Shown one piece after another: positions 47,160-56,223 of a stretch of 64,000 nt of DNA. Position numbers and translations under genes: made by a program. The number at the start of each line of letters is the position of its first letter. The first letter of the stretch is position 1. The notes beneath the pieces are model-generated. The model saw only the letters and a program-made list of their open reading frames with translations, did not search any database and was not told the DNA's origin. This DNA is from Coemansia sp. RSA 922. Its lineage: Eukaryota > Kickxellomycota > Kickxellomycetes > Kickxellales > Kickxellaceae. Location: contig JANBQS010000004.1 of assembly GCA_027577415.1 (NCBI GenBank), positions 25,351 through 89,350 of the forward strand, given 5' to 3'.

Positions 47160-47591
47160 TTACCACCTGATTTCACTATTGATGCTGGCTAAGCTAAATC
47201 TTTTAGCAAAGTCTGCCATTCCTTGGAATCTTGGATTACCAACCATATGATAGTCAAAGAAATGCATATTCATTCCTGGCCAACTATAATTTCGAAGATT
47301 AATCTCACCCTTCATATCATCTTCCAAGTTGCTTAGCATTCCATGGCTGTAGCGAGCAACATAGATCTCAGATTCTTCTACATATCTGGCTTCAATGCCA
47401 AACTCGTTATCCCCATCTATAATGATATAGGCGGCTTCGTCTTGGGGGGTTAAAATAACCCACTCCCTATATAGCTCTACCGCCTCTTTGCTCAATCCAA
47501 TTATCACAAAAGCGTTGTCATGTAACGCTAGGATAAATGCATTGAGCTCCTCAACCGTCCTCAAAGTGGGTATTTCATTGAATAGGGTCAT
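47160..47591 (-). CDS. Small orphan protein, family B (thioredoxin-like fold suspected), member 1
   Basis: 143 aa, start ATG 47591. Function unknown. Opening TLRTVEELNAFILALHDNAFVIIGLSKEAVELY has the pattern of the redox-inactive thioredoxin-like b domains of protein disulfide isomerases (helix, then strand VIIGL, then helix). AAYIIIDGDNEFGIEA and SEIYVARY would be further strands. There is no CxxC motif and no cysteine at all. The same outline is found in the genes at 50886 and 52117 (LxxFI...AYVVYAL; TIVFVRI). Relationship among the three is inferred from pattern and length, not from high identity. A TATAAAAAG box lies 79 bp upstream of the ATG. Confidence 0.65.
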   Translation of the reverse strand: MTLFNEIPTLRTVEELNAFILALHDNAFVIIGLSKEAVELYREWVILTPQDEAAYIIIDGDNEFGIEARYVEESEIYVARYSHGMLSNLEDDMKGEINLRNYSWPGMNMHFFDYHMVGNPRFQGMADFAKRFSLASINSEIRW

Positions 47592-47669
47592 GGCTAATAT
47601 ATAGGCGAATAAGAAGTATTTGCAAAAATGGTTGTTGTTGGAAAAGATAAAATACTGGGAATTGTCGCT

Positions 47670-47678
47670 CTTTTTATA
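47670..47678 (-). promoter_or_regulatory. TATA box of family B member 1
   Basis: TATAAAAAG on the minus strand, 79 bp before the ATG at 47591. Confidence 0.6.
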
Positions 47679-48215
47679 ACAGACAAGAACAAGAAAAACT
47701 CATACTTCTTCTCGGGCTTGGAAGCAAAGTGCCAATGACTGGGAGTGGGAGCTTGACTTGAAAGTACATTGTCTTTGTGTATCTACAAAGGCGCTATGCC
47801 CTTATCACGCTGTGAGCAATGATTGGGAGGCGCGAGACTGTGGTGGGCTTTCCTGAGCGTTAGCAAAAAGGTGGTCGCTCTTGGTATCCCCCTTGATGAG
47901 AGAATAAGAAGGCCTGCTTTAGGCCTTACGGGCCTCTAGGCGTCAGCTCTTGAACAACAAAAAGTGGTATCAACTCTGAGTGGAGCTAACCAGATGATTA
48001 CTAGATGATCGTCCATCCGCATATGTCGATCTCTATGCAAATTGCTACATGACACTGGTAGTTTTGTTTACAAAAGATCCGCAGCAAGCGTAGGGAGCTG
48101 GCAGGCAAGTTAGGATAGCTAAAAAGAGTGGCGATGGATGTGCGCCATCTCCTTTCTTCCCTGTTTAAAAATCTTTACCACAAACTTCTTATTTGTATTG
48201 TTTTTTATTAGCGCA
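47679..48215. other. Divergent spacer to the DUF4246 gene, no gene seen
   Basis: The first 80 bp belong to the family B promoter. Includes a small inverted repeat around 47911-47940 (GGCCTGCTTTAGGCC, GGGCCT). The open frame of the next gene extends into 48138-48215, but that part is judged leader. Confidence 0.4.
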
Positions 48216-49931
48216 ATGTACGAGCGCCGCACTACCATTACCATTTCTCCTTCTGCGACTCTGGAGGAGCGCATCAAGGGCATCCTTCCGCCTTGCGCCA
48301 TATTCCACTGTGAGCCTGAACCGATGAACACTCTCTCCGAAAGGCGTATGCGTCATATGAGCAGAGACATACGTACCAAGCCCGACTGGATCGAGACGCT
48401 TAATGACGCAGAGACTCGCGCCGACTGGGCTGCCCAGGCCAAAGCTCATGAATTGACTGATGTCGAGTTTGAATACGTGCTGGATGAGCTGGCATACTAC
48501 TCGTCTCTACACCCGCCGGGCAGCAACGTCAGACTTAGTGCGGCAGATGGCGTGTGGTTCTGTGATGCACTTGTTGACGTCGAGACAACAGATGAGCTCA
48601 AGGACTATGTAGCTATTCTCGAGGGCGTGCCAGACTACCAGAAAGACTGGTACCCCGAAGGTCAGTCCTGCGTGCTCAATCTGATTGACCCATCACTATA
48701 TCCGCTGATCTACAGTCGTTTGTGGCGGTGTCGCCAGGCTAGTACGTCGCCACAGGTGGCGCTTACTCTAAATGCGCCGAGAGAGTTCCCTGTATCGCTT
48801 GCGAAGTGGCGTCAGGCTCTAGGCGGTACTGGCAATGGTGGGTCGGGCTACTATATTCCGACATTTAGGGGCTGTCTCGAAACATGTTATTCGGAGAAGT
48901 TCTGCTGGCTGCCGTCTGAGTTTCATGTTGACGATAATGGCACTGTCACTATTGAGTCTTACATCAACAACCTGCACCCTGTCAAGCACGCAGCGCTCTA
49001 CTCGATTATCGCCAATGTCTTTTCCAAGTTCCTCCCATTGCTGGAGCAGGTAGTCACCGATCTCGTATATCCGCGCCAGCCACGAGTTAAACCTGATGCG
49101 TCTAAATACTACAAGAGCGATGAGCCTAAGCCCGACATATACAGTGATGACTGCGATCGGTGGAAAGAGGAAGCAGAGTTTGTGCCCCCGCAGCCTGAGC
49201 CGTTTGTGGCACCTGCACGCCCTGTCAATCCCTACAGTCTTCGTGGCCGGCGTCTACAGACTATAGTCAGAATGTCTAACGTCGAGCTAGCTACAGAGAA
49301 CCCTGAGTACAGCGATAAGATCTGGAGGCTGGCGGGTTTGGCCAACGAGCGCATTGTTGCCACCTGCGTATACTTTTACGACGTTGCTAATATTTCTCCA
49401 GCCTGCCTGCGATTCCGTGAGGCCATTAGCTCTTGGGATTTCGAGGCCGATAACCATGATGTTAATTCGGTTGTCAAGGTGTACGGGTTGGACGAAAATC
49501 TAGTTCACGATGCATACTTTGTGTCACAAGAGGTTGGTGATGTCGACATTAAAGATGGGCGGTGCTTGGTGTTCCCCAACATCTACCAGCACAAGATGCC
49601 AGAGCTCAAGCTGGATGATTCGACTAAGCCCGGACATTGCAAGATGCTTACGTTTTACGTGGTTGATCCGAGTACGCGCATTCCGTCGACTGAGATTGTG
49701 CCACCTCAGCAGCAGGATTGGTGGAGCGAGGACTTGTTGTCATCTGAGCCGCTCGGGAGTTTGCCTCAACTAATCATGGGCGGTATCATGAACATGGTCG
49801 ATTATCCGATTTCTTTAAAGAATGTCAAGAGGCTCCGTCAGGATATGGCAAGTCAGTACGAATGTTTCGTTGGTGATATCTCGTATCATGATTATGAGCC
49901 GTGGTTCGACTATGGATGTACTATTTATTAG
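48216..49931 (+). CDS. DUF4246 family protein, probably catalytically altered
   Basis: 571 aa from ATG 48216 (MYERRTTITISPSATLEERI). An in-frame ATG at 48138 would add 26 hydrophobic residues that look like translated leader. Typical DUF4246 features: KPDWIETLNDAETRADWAAQA, LEGVPDYQKDWYPEGQSCVLNLIDPSLYPLIYSRLW, SYINNLHPVKHAALYSIIANV, and a C-terminal jelly-roll-like part (GRCLVFPNIYQHKMPELKLDDSTKPGHCKMLTFYVVDP, STEIVPPQQQDWW). From memory, family members carry WHVEG...NEH and PGHRK where this protein has WRLAG...NER and PGHCK. This would remove the proximal metal ligands and the putative 2-oxoglutarate-binding Arg. The reaction of the family is not established. Confidence 0.85.
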   Translation: MYERRTTITISPSATLEERIKGILPPCAIFHCEPEPMNTLSERRMRHMSRDIRTKPDWIETLNDAETRADWAAQAKAHELTDVEFEYVLDELAYYSSLHPPGSNVRLSAADGVWFCDALVDVETTDELKDYVAILEGVPDYQKDWYPEGQSCVLNLIDPSLYPLIYSRLWRCRQASTSPQVALTLNAPREFPVSLAKWRQALGGTGNGGSGYYIPTFRGCLETCYSEKFCWLPSEFHVDDNGTVTIESYINNLHPVKHAALYSIIANVFSKFLPLLEQVVTDLVYPRQPRVKPDASKYYKSDEPKPDIYSDDCDRWKEEAEFVPPQPEPFVAPARPVNPYSLRGRRLQTIVRMSNVELATENPEYSDKIWRLAGLANERIVATCVYFYDVANISPACLRFREAISSWDFEADNHDVNSVVKVYGLDENLVHDAYFVSQEVGDVDIKDGRCLVFPNIYQHKMPELKLDDSTKPGHCKMLTFYVVDPSTRIPSTEIVPPQQQDWWSEDLLSSEPLGSLPQLIMGGIMNMVDYPISLKNVKRLRQDMASQYECFVGDISYHDYEPWFDYGCTIY

Positions 49932-50524
49932 CGCCGTGGTTGTAGAGATTTGTTTTATTCTTGGAAATTGTTTAATGTATATGCTTGACTGCATTATTTT
50001 ACAAGTGAAATATATTTATAGTGTAGAGCACTAGTCTAGCTATAGGCCGCCACAGTTGACCTGTTATCCTGGGATACAGGTGTCAACAACTGGGTGCATA
50101 AATGTACGAACGTTTGGGGGCAGAAAACACCTTTGGTCGCTATTCTTTATAGGCCTACAAGACATTCAACATATTCGGAGGAGTAGCAAAGAAGCAAGCC
50201 AAAAAATTGAATGTGAGAAAGGGTTTTCCTCAATGTCCTTTTCCCTTCACCCTTCAAACTGAAAGAAAAAGTGAATAAAAAGTTGAAAGGTCACTCTTTT
50301 ATACCCTACAACCCCTAACAACCCCTCTAACGACCCGGTTTGAGAATGCGAATGGTTGATGGGCAATTGTAGATGTAGATTTGACAATACGATGTCATGT
50401 AAATTTTGTTCAAGGGCGTAACGTAGTTTATTGCAAGCTTTTGACAAATGCTTCCACAGCTGAGGCTTGTACATGAAGATAAATGAGCGGGGATAATTTC
50501 AATTTATTGTGGATTTTACAAAAT
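49932..50524. other. Intergenic region, isolated TATA-like box only
   Basis: Holds TATAAAAG on the minus strand at 50303-50296, like the boxes of the small orphan genes, but no conserved frame follows it. Possibly the remains of a lost family B gene. Confidence 0.3.
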
Positions 50525-50690
50525 GCGGATGACGACAAAGATCCTTTGTTGCTTCCACGCAAACAGAAAGAAGCGGAGGGGTGGACAAATTGTTGGGGCA
50601 AACCAAGCTCTTTGGGGATTTTCTTTCAAATATGCGAGACAAAGAAAAGAGGAATTTCTTTTTGGCAGATGGCAAAGGCTCTTTTCAATC
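50525..50690. repeat. Diverged repeat shared with 51655-51822
   Basis: GATGACGACAAAG...CTTTTG/CCTTTG..CAAACAGAA..., GGACAAATTGTTGGGGCAAACC..GCTCTTTGGGG, then ATATGCGAGACAAAGAAAAG and GGCAGATGGCAAAG match in order the other copy (GATGATGACAAAAG, CAAACAGAA, GGACAGGCTGTTG, CATCTTTGGGGG, AATGCGAAGCAAAGAAAG, GGCGGATGGCTAAA). Old duplication with indels. Confidence 0.55.
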
Positions 50691-50885
50691 TACATTTTCC
50701 CAATGGATGGACAGTGAAAACGGCATTTCCCAATTTCTGTCACCACCTCATTATTCAACCTTGAAGAAAATACTGCAGCAAAGGCACAGCATAACGTATT
50801 TTTTTATGAGACAACAGGTCAACAAGGAACACTCACGTGGTTGCAGGCCAACTGGCTGTAATACTCCCCCATTAAAGCTGCTTGT

Positions 50886-51302
50886 TCAAAGAATAACACA
50901 GGTTCGGGCTGGGATCTCCATTTTGGTATACATATTTTGATATTTCTTATATCCAATACTATTTGGGTGATCATAGCATAATGTGTGATTTGGATAGCAA
51001 GTGAATGCCCAATACAAGAAGTTTACTATACCGTTATCTGTGATAGGTACAGGGATGCCACTCACATGGGTAACAAAAACAATGTCTTTAGCTGTGATGA
51101 CGCCCTCTTCAAGAGGAGATGGACAGTCTTTTATATGGAATACACCTATCTCAATAGAAATTCCAGTGCAGAATAAAGTTTCTTCTAGATTGGCTAGCAC
51201 GCTATAGTCAAGGGAGTATACGACATACTTAGTTTCAGATGTATTGATGTAGTTTTGTAGATCATCATTGTTGTAGAGTGTCTTTTTAACAGGGCGATCC
51301 AT
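50886..51302 (-). CDS. Small orphan protein, family B, member 2
   Basis: 138 aa, start ATG 51302 (MDRPVKKTLYNNDDLQNYINTS). Function unknown. Pattern: NNDDLQNYINTSETKYVVYSLDYSVLANLEE (helix, strand, helix), ISIEIGVFHI, DIVFVTHVSGIPVPITD (strand followed by a Pro-rich turn as in thioredoxin folds), NGIVNFLYWAFTCYPNHTLCYDHPNSIGYKKYQNMY. The ending HTLCYDHPNSxGYKKYQNM strongly matches HKLCYAHPSSDGSNKYRKI of member 3, so these two are clearly homologous. No CxxC. A CATAAAAAG box lies 86 bp upstream. Confidence 0.7.
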   Translation of the reverse strand: MDRPVKKTLYNNDDLQNYINTSETKYVVYSLDYSVLANLEETLFCTGISIEIGVFHIKDCPSPLEEGVITAKDIVFVTHVSGIPVPITDNGIVNFLYWAFTCYPNHTLCYDHPNSIGYKKYQNMYTKMEIPARTCVIL

Positions 51303-51387
51303 TGTATAGTGGTCTGAAGCAAGTGGCAAGTGGAAGTGGATAAGATGTAATAACAATTGTTGGAAAAGAAGAAGAGCAAGAGTGGCA

Positions 51388-51396
51388 CTTTTTATG
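51388..51396 (-). promoter_or_regulatory. TATA-like box of family B member 2
   Basis: CATAAAAAG on the minus strand, 86 bp before the ATG at 51302. Confidence 0.5.
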
Positions 51397-51654
51397 TCGT
51401 GTTTACCAAGCCCTCTCTCAATTCAAATTAAAAAAAAGCGAGTAGTTGGGTAGAGAATGGAAAGCTGGAGAGGTAAGGGCTAAAATATTTTTCTCCCCTT
51501 ACAAAAGTGTTTGCATTCGGGAACATAATTTTGGGGCAAGAAAAAACGTTCAATCGAGCAAACTGTCAAAGCAAGCAAAGCTCTTTGGCCTACATCTCTA
51601 AAGAGGCAAAGGCGTCTCTTTGACAATGGGAAAAGCCTTTCCTTGAAGATGGTT

Positions 51655-51822
51655 GGGGATGATGACAAAAGCCCTTTTGTAAACCCTTCACAAACAGAAG
51701 GTTCTTTGAGGGTGGACAGGCTGTTGAAACAAGTAGGCATCTTTGGGGGCTTTTTTTAAAATGCGAAGCAAAGAAAGTAAAGAACACCCTTTGGCGGATG
51801 GCTAAAACCTTTGTTGGCCAAT
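51655..51822. repeat. Diverged repeat shared with 50525-50690
   Basis: Second copy of the old duplicated block; see the entry at 50525 for the matching segments. It lies upstream of family B member 2. The remaining sequence of 51397-52116 shows no gene. Confidence 0.55.
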
Positions 51823-52116
51823 TTTTAGTAAACTTTGAGCTACACTATCGTGTCTATAGAGCACTAGCATGCATTACAGAGGTTTGATTAACATGCTGTC
51901 TATTTTGTGCTTTTTCTTTACTAATAGTTATGATAATATTTATTAGTTTAAGCTATAAAGACCATCAATTTAACTTTATAGGGATATTATCATGGGAGGG
52001 CGGCTGTGGTAAGTATGCTTATGCCAGTTGCTAGGCTTATATTGGACTTGTATGCAGTTGCCGGTTAGCACACATAATTTCTCACTACCAAAGGTGCATG
52101 GTCAATGTAGGCAACA

Positions 52117-52524
52117 TCATGCTTGGGTCACCGTGCCCTCAGTTATTCTAGCTATTTTGCGATATTTATTACTTCCGTCACTACTGGGATGAGCATAGCA
52201 CAATTTGTGAAGGGGAAACTGCAGCTTGGCAGTTTTCAAAAATTCCAACAGTGTATCTGTGTCACTAATGTCTTCAGGCCCTTCATCACCAATGCGAACA
52301 AATACTATGGTATTTGATTTGACATTGTCTTTTTCTATATCATCTTTAAAATGATCCATATTAATTAAGCCTAATGTAATAGAGTCACCACTGTAATCAA
52401 CAAACTTTAGCTGTTTTAGTGATTCCATATCCAGGGCATATACTACATAGGCAGGTGTGTTGTTATTCATAAATTCATCTAGTGAGTTATCGTCTTCAAT
52501 TAAGACAGTAGAGATGGTGTTCAT
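52117..52524 (-). CDS. Small orphan protein, family B, member 3
   Basis: 135 aa, start ATG 52524 (MNTISTVLIEDDNSLDEFMNNN). Function unknown. DNSLDEFMNNNTPAYVVYALDMESLKQLKF, DSITLGLINMDHF, NTIVFVRIGDEGPEDISDTDTLLEFLKTAKL and HKLCYAHPSSDGSNKYRKI give the same strand/helix order as members 1 and 2. The Asp/Glu-rich composition gives a low pI. No CxxC and no signal peptide. The frame is open upstream to 52611 without a further ATG. TATAAAAAG lies 111 bp upstream of the start. Confidence 0.7.
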   Translation of the reverse strand: MNTISTVLIEDDNSLDEFMNNNTPAYVVYALDMESLKQLKFVDYSGDSITLGLINMDHFKDDIEKDNVKSNTIVFVRIGDEGPEDISDTDTLLEFLKTAKLQFPLHKLCYAHPSSDGSNKYRKIARITEGTVTQA

Positions 52525-52634
52525 TATATAGTATTCTGCTGAAACTGGTGCCGAACGTAAGTGGTGGGTAGTGAGTAGTAGGCGTGTTGGAGTAAAAAAA
52601 ATACAAACCAAAAAAGGGGAGCGGAAAGGGAGCT

Positions 52635-52643
52635 CTTTTTATA
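52635..52643 (-). promoter_or_regulatory. TATA box of family B member 3
   Basis: TATAAAAAG on the minus strand, 111 bp before the ATG at 52524. Confidence 0.6.
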
Positions 52644-54271
52644 CCAAAAAAGGTCTGAAAAAGTTCTCTATAAAACACACAAAATTCAAATAATTGGATT
52701 GAAAAAAAGTAGGTGAGAGGGAGGATTGGACTCGGACTTTATTGCATTACAATGCTTACAACCTCACCCTTACGTTGTTTTCTAGCAAGAATAACAAATA
52801 TTTGGATAATGTTAAAGTCAGTAGGCCTTCAAAGCAAGTCAAACCTTTTGGCACTTTTTTTTTTAAAGAAGCCAGGTTGTCATTATGACATCTGGACCAA
52901 TCCTTTTCTCAAAGGTGACGATATACATTTCTGATGTAAACATTATCTACTCCTGACGACGATGACAAAAGTATTTTAAAAGTCCTACATAACTAGAAAG
53001 GAGGTTGATTATAAAAGACCCTTTGGCTTTTCCTTGAAAAATGGCGACTATATTTTCAGCACATCGAAATGAAAAGCAAAAAGCGAGTGGGGAGTTCTTT
53101 AAGGCGGGATGGCCATCATCCTCGCCTCGTACTTAATGGCTCTCAATAAAATCCCAATTGCGTGTATTTGTTGCTCAACGTTAATACTTTTTAAATTGCT
53201 CAGCCCATGTACTGTCATTTAATCGCCCACACAGGTGATCAGGCGAACACGTTCTGAGATGGCTCGGAGAAAAGATGATTGCAACTGCTACTCAAAGTTT
53301 AGCACGCCTTACACGTATTGCGACAGCCCACGAATCGCCTCAAAGAATTGGCAGTCAAAGCGTGTGTCTTTTGCATTTTTTTGCGGTGCCTGAGCAGGAC
53401 CAATCTTGCATGACATAGGCTCGGTATTGATAAATAACTATTTGACTACTCTTGCTACCTACACCATTACTGTTCCAACGTTGTGCACTAGTTGGCCTTC
53501 AGGCTATTAAAGTGTTCAGTGCCAGCCCACTTTGACTCCCCCTCTGTAAATGGCATGCGCTTTTTCGATGATCACCTAGGAATAATGAAGAGTATTCGTT
53601 TTGAAATTCACATGCAAAATGAACCTATGTCATGCGTGGCGTGAGTCAATAGCCACGATAGTAGTCATTAGTGGAGTTGCCATACTTTTTTTTGGTGGGA
53701 AGGTGTGGCGTGTTCGTCTATGCACAATGTATATTGCGCTACTACTTTCAAGTGTGTTCCAGATATCATGCGCTTCACTGACAAGGCAATAAAAAAAGGG
53801 CGTAGTTTGGGAGGGAAAAAAAAGGTGTAGCGCCACTACGCAGTTGGAAAATTGCGCAGTCGCAGTATTGACGGCATTGGACGCATGTGCCTCCCTTATT
53901 CTTAGTGTCAAGAGTTGGTCAGAGAAATAAGTGTGCGGAAAAAAAAGCGCAATATTGGAATTACTAGCCATTATTTCCAGGTAGACCCTACTTTGTTCCA
54001 AATTCTAGTCCATTTTCTAGCAAGATATATTGGACACTACTGTCATATATCATGTTTTGTTACCATGATTATTTCCACGAAGGGTAGTTACACTGTGGAA
54101 GTGGTATGTTGGCTAACAGTTATCTTCTTTATCTTTCGTTTTTTATTATATTTTATTAATTTATTTTTCCGTCCCTTTTTGTTCTTCTTTTCCTTTTGTA
54201 TTTCAAGAGTTGTACATCTCTGCACAGCTAGAAATAATTTTATTTGTTAGATATTTATTTATTTAGTAAGC
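52644..54271. other. Long intergenic region upstream of the desaturase
   Basis: About 1.6 kb with no supported gene. GATGACAAAAG near 52963 recalls the diverged repeats at 50.5 and 51.7 kb. The stretch 54110-54271 is a T-rich leader of the desaturase. Frames at 53601-54250 are short and unconserved in appearance. Confidence 0.4.
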
Positions 54272-55609
54272 ATGTCTCTTTCTGCGATATCTTACTATAT
54301 CCCTACATGGACGGGATTTATTGAATATTTGGGTGAGCTCTTTCCAAAGGAGCTCATGCCTGTGGGTGAGCCTCCAGAAAAGTCAGCAGAGGAGGCCAAC
54401 GACGAAGTACTGAAAAAGCCAGTGTACAAGCCAAAGCCCGTACCAAAAATCAATGGCAAGTCCATCCACTCTAGGTGGTACTGGCCATTTGCCTTGGGAA
54501 TTCTGTCAGCCGAAGCTGTAGCTCTTTATGCAGTGTTGTTTGTCAAACTACAGAGGAGAACCGGTATCTTCATGATGCTCTACGGAATCCTGTCTGGGTT
54601 GTGCATTACTGCTGGGTATCACCGCCTGTGGGCTCACCGTGCCTACAAGGCGTCACGGTCACTGGAGGTGTTTTTGGCGGTGTTTGGCGCATCTAGTATC
54701 CAAGGGTCAATTATTTGGTGGGTGCAGAACCACCGGCTTCATCACAGGTACACTGACACCGAACGTGACCCTTACAATATCAAGCGTGGATTCTGGTATG
54801 CTCACCACGGATGGATCTTGTTCCGTCGCAAGGAAGATGACCTTGGTTACGCCGATATGACAGACTTGCACGCTAATCCAGTGGTTGTTTGGCAGTACAA
54901 GTATTACTTTTTCATCTGCGGATTTACGTCACTAGTCCTACCGACGCTTATTTGTGGATACTTTTTTAACGACTGGGCAGGCGGATTCTTCTGGGGCGCA
55001 GTGGCGCGTCTAGTGGGTGTGCAGCAGGTGACATTCTGTGTCAACTCTGTGGCACATACCTTTGGCACTCAGCCATATAGCGACGAGCAGACGCCACGCG
55101 ATAACTGGATCACAGGTATTATCACTTTGGGCGAAGGCTACCACAACTTCCACCACGCATTCCCTAACGACTACCGCAATGGAGTGCGTTGGTACGATGT
55201 GGATATCACCAAGTGGATGCTCTGGTCATTGGAGCAACTAGGATTGGCGACAAACCTTAAGCGCTTCCCGCGTAATGAGATTATGAAGGGTCGTGCGGCT
55301 ATGAAACTCAAGAATGCTGAAAAGTTTGCCAAGCGTATCCACTACGGAACTCCTATCGAGGAGCTGCCAATGTTTACGGCGTCGGAGTTTGTGGCTGAGG
55401 TCAGAGAGCATGGCAAAAAGTGGCTCGTCATCGAGGGCTTTATCTACAATATCGAAGAGTTTATCAAGATGCATCCTGGCGGACCCAAACTCATCATGAG
55501 CGGTATTGGCAAGGACATGACAAACGCTTTTAATGGCGGCGTATACAACCACCACTACTCGGCTCGTAATCTGATGAACTCCACCATGCGTGTGGGCAAG
55601 ATCATCTAA
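54272..55609 (+). CDS. OLE1: Stearoyl-CoA delta-9 desaturase with C-terminal cytochrome b5 domain
   Basis: ER-membrane di-iron enzyme that introduces the delta-9 double bond into palmitoyl- and stearoyl-CoA; electrons come through its own cytochrome b5 domain. 445 aa, start ATG 54272. Histidine boxes: HRLWAH (117-122), HRLHH (154-158), HNFHH (291-295), plus the conserved NSVAHTFG (258-265). Four membrane spans are seen around 70-145 and 205-260. The cytochrome b5 domain (about 368-445) has the haem-binding HPGG (401-404) and a second His in NHHYS. The fusion order is that of fungal Ole1. Intron-free. Confidence 0.97.
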   Translation: MSLSAISYYIPTWTGFIEYLGELFPKELMPVGEPPEKSAEEANDEVLKKPVYKPKPVPKINGKSIHSRWYWPFALGILSAEAVALYAVLFVKLQRRTGIFMMLYGILSGLCITAGYHRLWAHRAYKASRSLEVFLAVFGASSIQGSIIWWVQNHRLHHRYTDTERDPYNIKRGFWYAHHGWILFRRKEDDLGYADMTDLHANPVVVWQYKYYFFICGFTSLVLPTLICGYFFNDWAGGFFWGAVARLVGVQQVTFCVNSVAHTFGTQPYSDEQTPRDNWITGIITLGEGYHNFHHAFPNDYRNGVRWYDVDITKWMLWSLEQLGLATNLKRFPRNEIMKGRAAMKLKNAEKFAKRIHYGTPIEELPMFTASEFVAEVREHGKKWLVIEGFIYNIEEFIKMHPGGPKLIMSGIGKDMTNAFNGGVYNHHYSARNLMNSTMRVGKII

Positions 55610-55716
55610 GTGATCAACTTTAGCTCATTTTTTCAGAAGGGGTTTTTGAAGGAACACCCTTTATTATCTTCATTTTTTTTTCCGTACTTTTTTGCTTTCA
55701 AAATATTTTTTATCAA

Positions 55717-56127
55717 ATGAGCACTATTAACACTGATGACAATGACTCAAACACAGCGGTAGTAGCGCCGCCAACGCAAGCGTCAGCAACAGCCACCACA
55801 AACCAAAGCCAGAAGCAGCAAGAGGAAAAGTTTACTGGTGCCTTTGAGCGGCGACTGGATGGCCAACTTGACGCCTTGCAAAGTATGCTCAGTAGTCTAG
55901 CAGCAAAGGTAGAGGCCATTGAAGAAGACACAGAGGTCGGTCAGCTACAGCAAAACCAGCAGCAACAAGGAGCTGTAGCTGATGCTTACAAGGACATGGT
56001 CCAAGTAGAGCACGCCGTTGGACAGCTGGAACCACGCTTAGACCTGTTGCTTAGCAAACTCGACAGCTTACTTGAGGGCAACGACGATGAAGAAGAAAAG
56101 CAGGAACAAGAAAACCCAGCTACATAA
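55717..56127 (+). CDS. Small coiled-coil protein of unknown function
   Basis: 136 aa, start ATG 55717. Disordered Thr/Ala/Gln-rich N-terminus (1-35), then two helical heptad stretches (FERRLDGQLDALQSMLSSLAAKVEAIEED, about 42-70; VEHAVGQLEPRLDLLLSKLDSLLEG, about 96-120) around a Gln-rich linker, and an acidic end. Could be a subunit of a coiled-coil assembly such as a BLOC-1 or kinetochore complex, but nothing specific is recognised. Only 96 bp separate its stop from the next ATG on the same strand. Confidence 0.65.
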   Translation: MSTINTDDNDSNTAVVAPPTQASATATTNQSQKQQEEKFTGAFERRLDGQLDALQSMLSSLAAKVEAIEEDTEVGQLQQNQQQQGAVADAYKDMVQVEHAVGQLEPRLDLLLSKLDSLLEGNDDEEEKQEQENPAT

Positions 56128-56223
56128 AAAACAAGTAGTGTGCTTGGAGTTTTATCTTTTTCTCTCTTTTATTCTCATTTTTGTCTCATTTTTATAAATT
56201 AATTTCTTTTCACTACTCTTCTA

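Noticed and set aside
48138..48215. 26-residue hydrophobic N-terminus (signal-peptide-like) on the DUF4246 protein
   Set aside because: It lies in a T-rich leader next to the gene's promoter and the family is not secreted; the ATG at 48216 starts the conserved-looking part. Not fully excluded.
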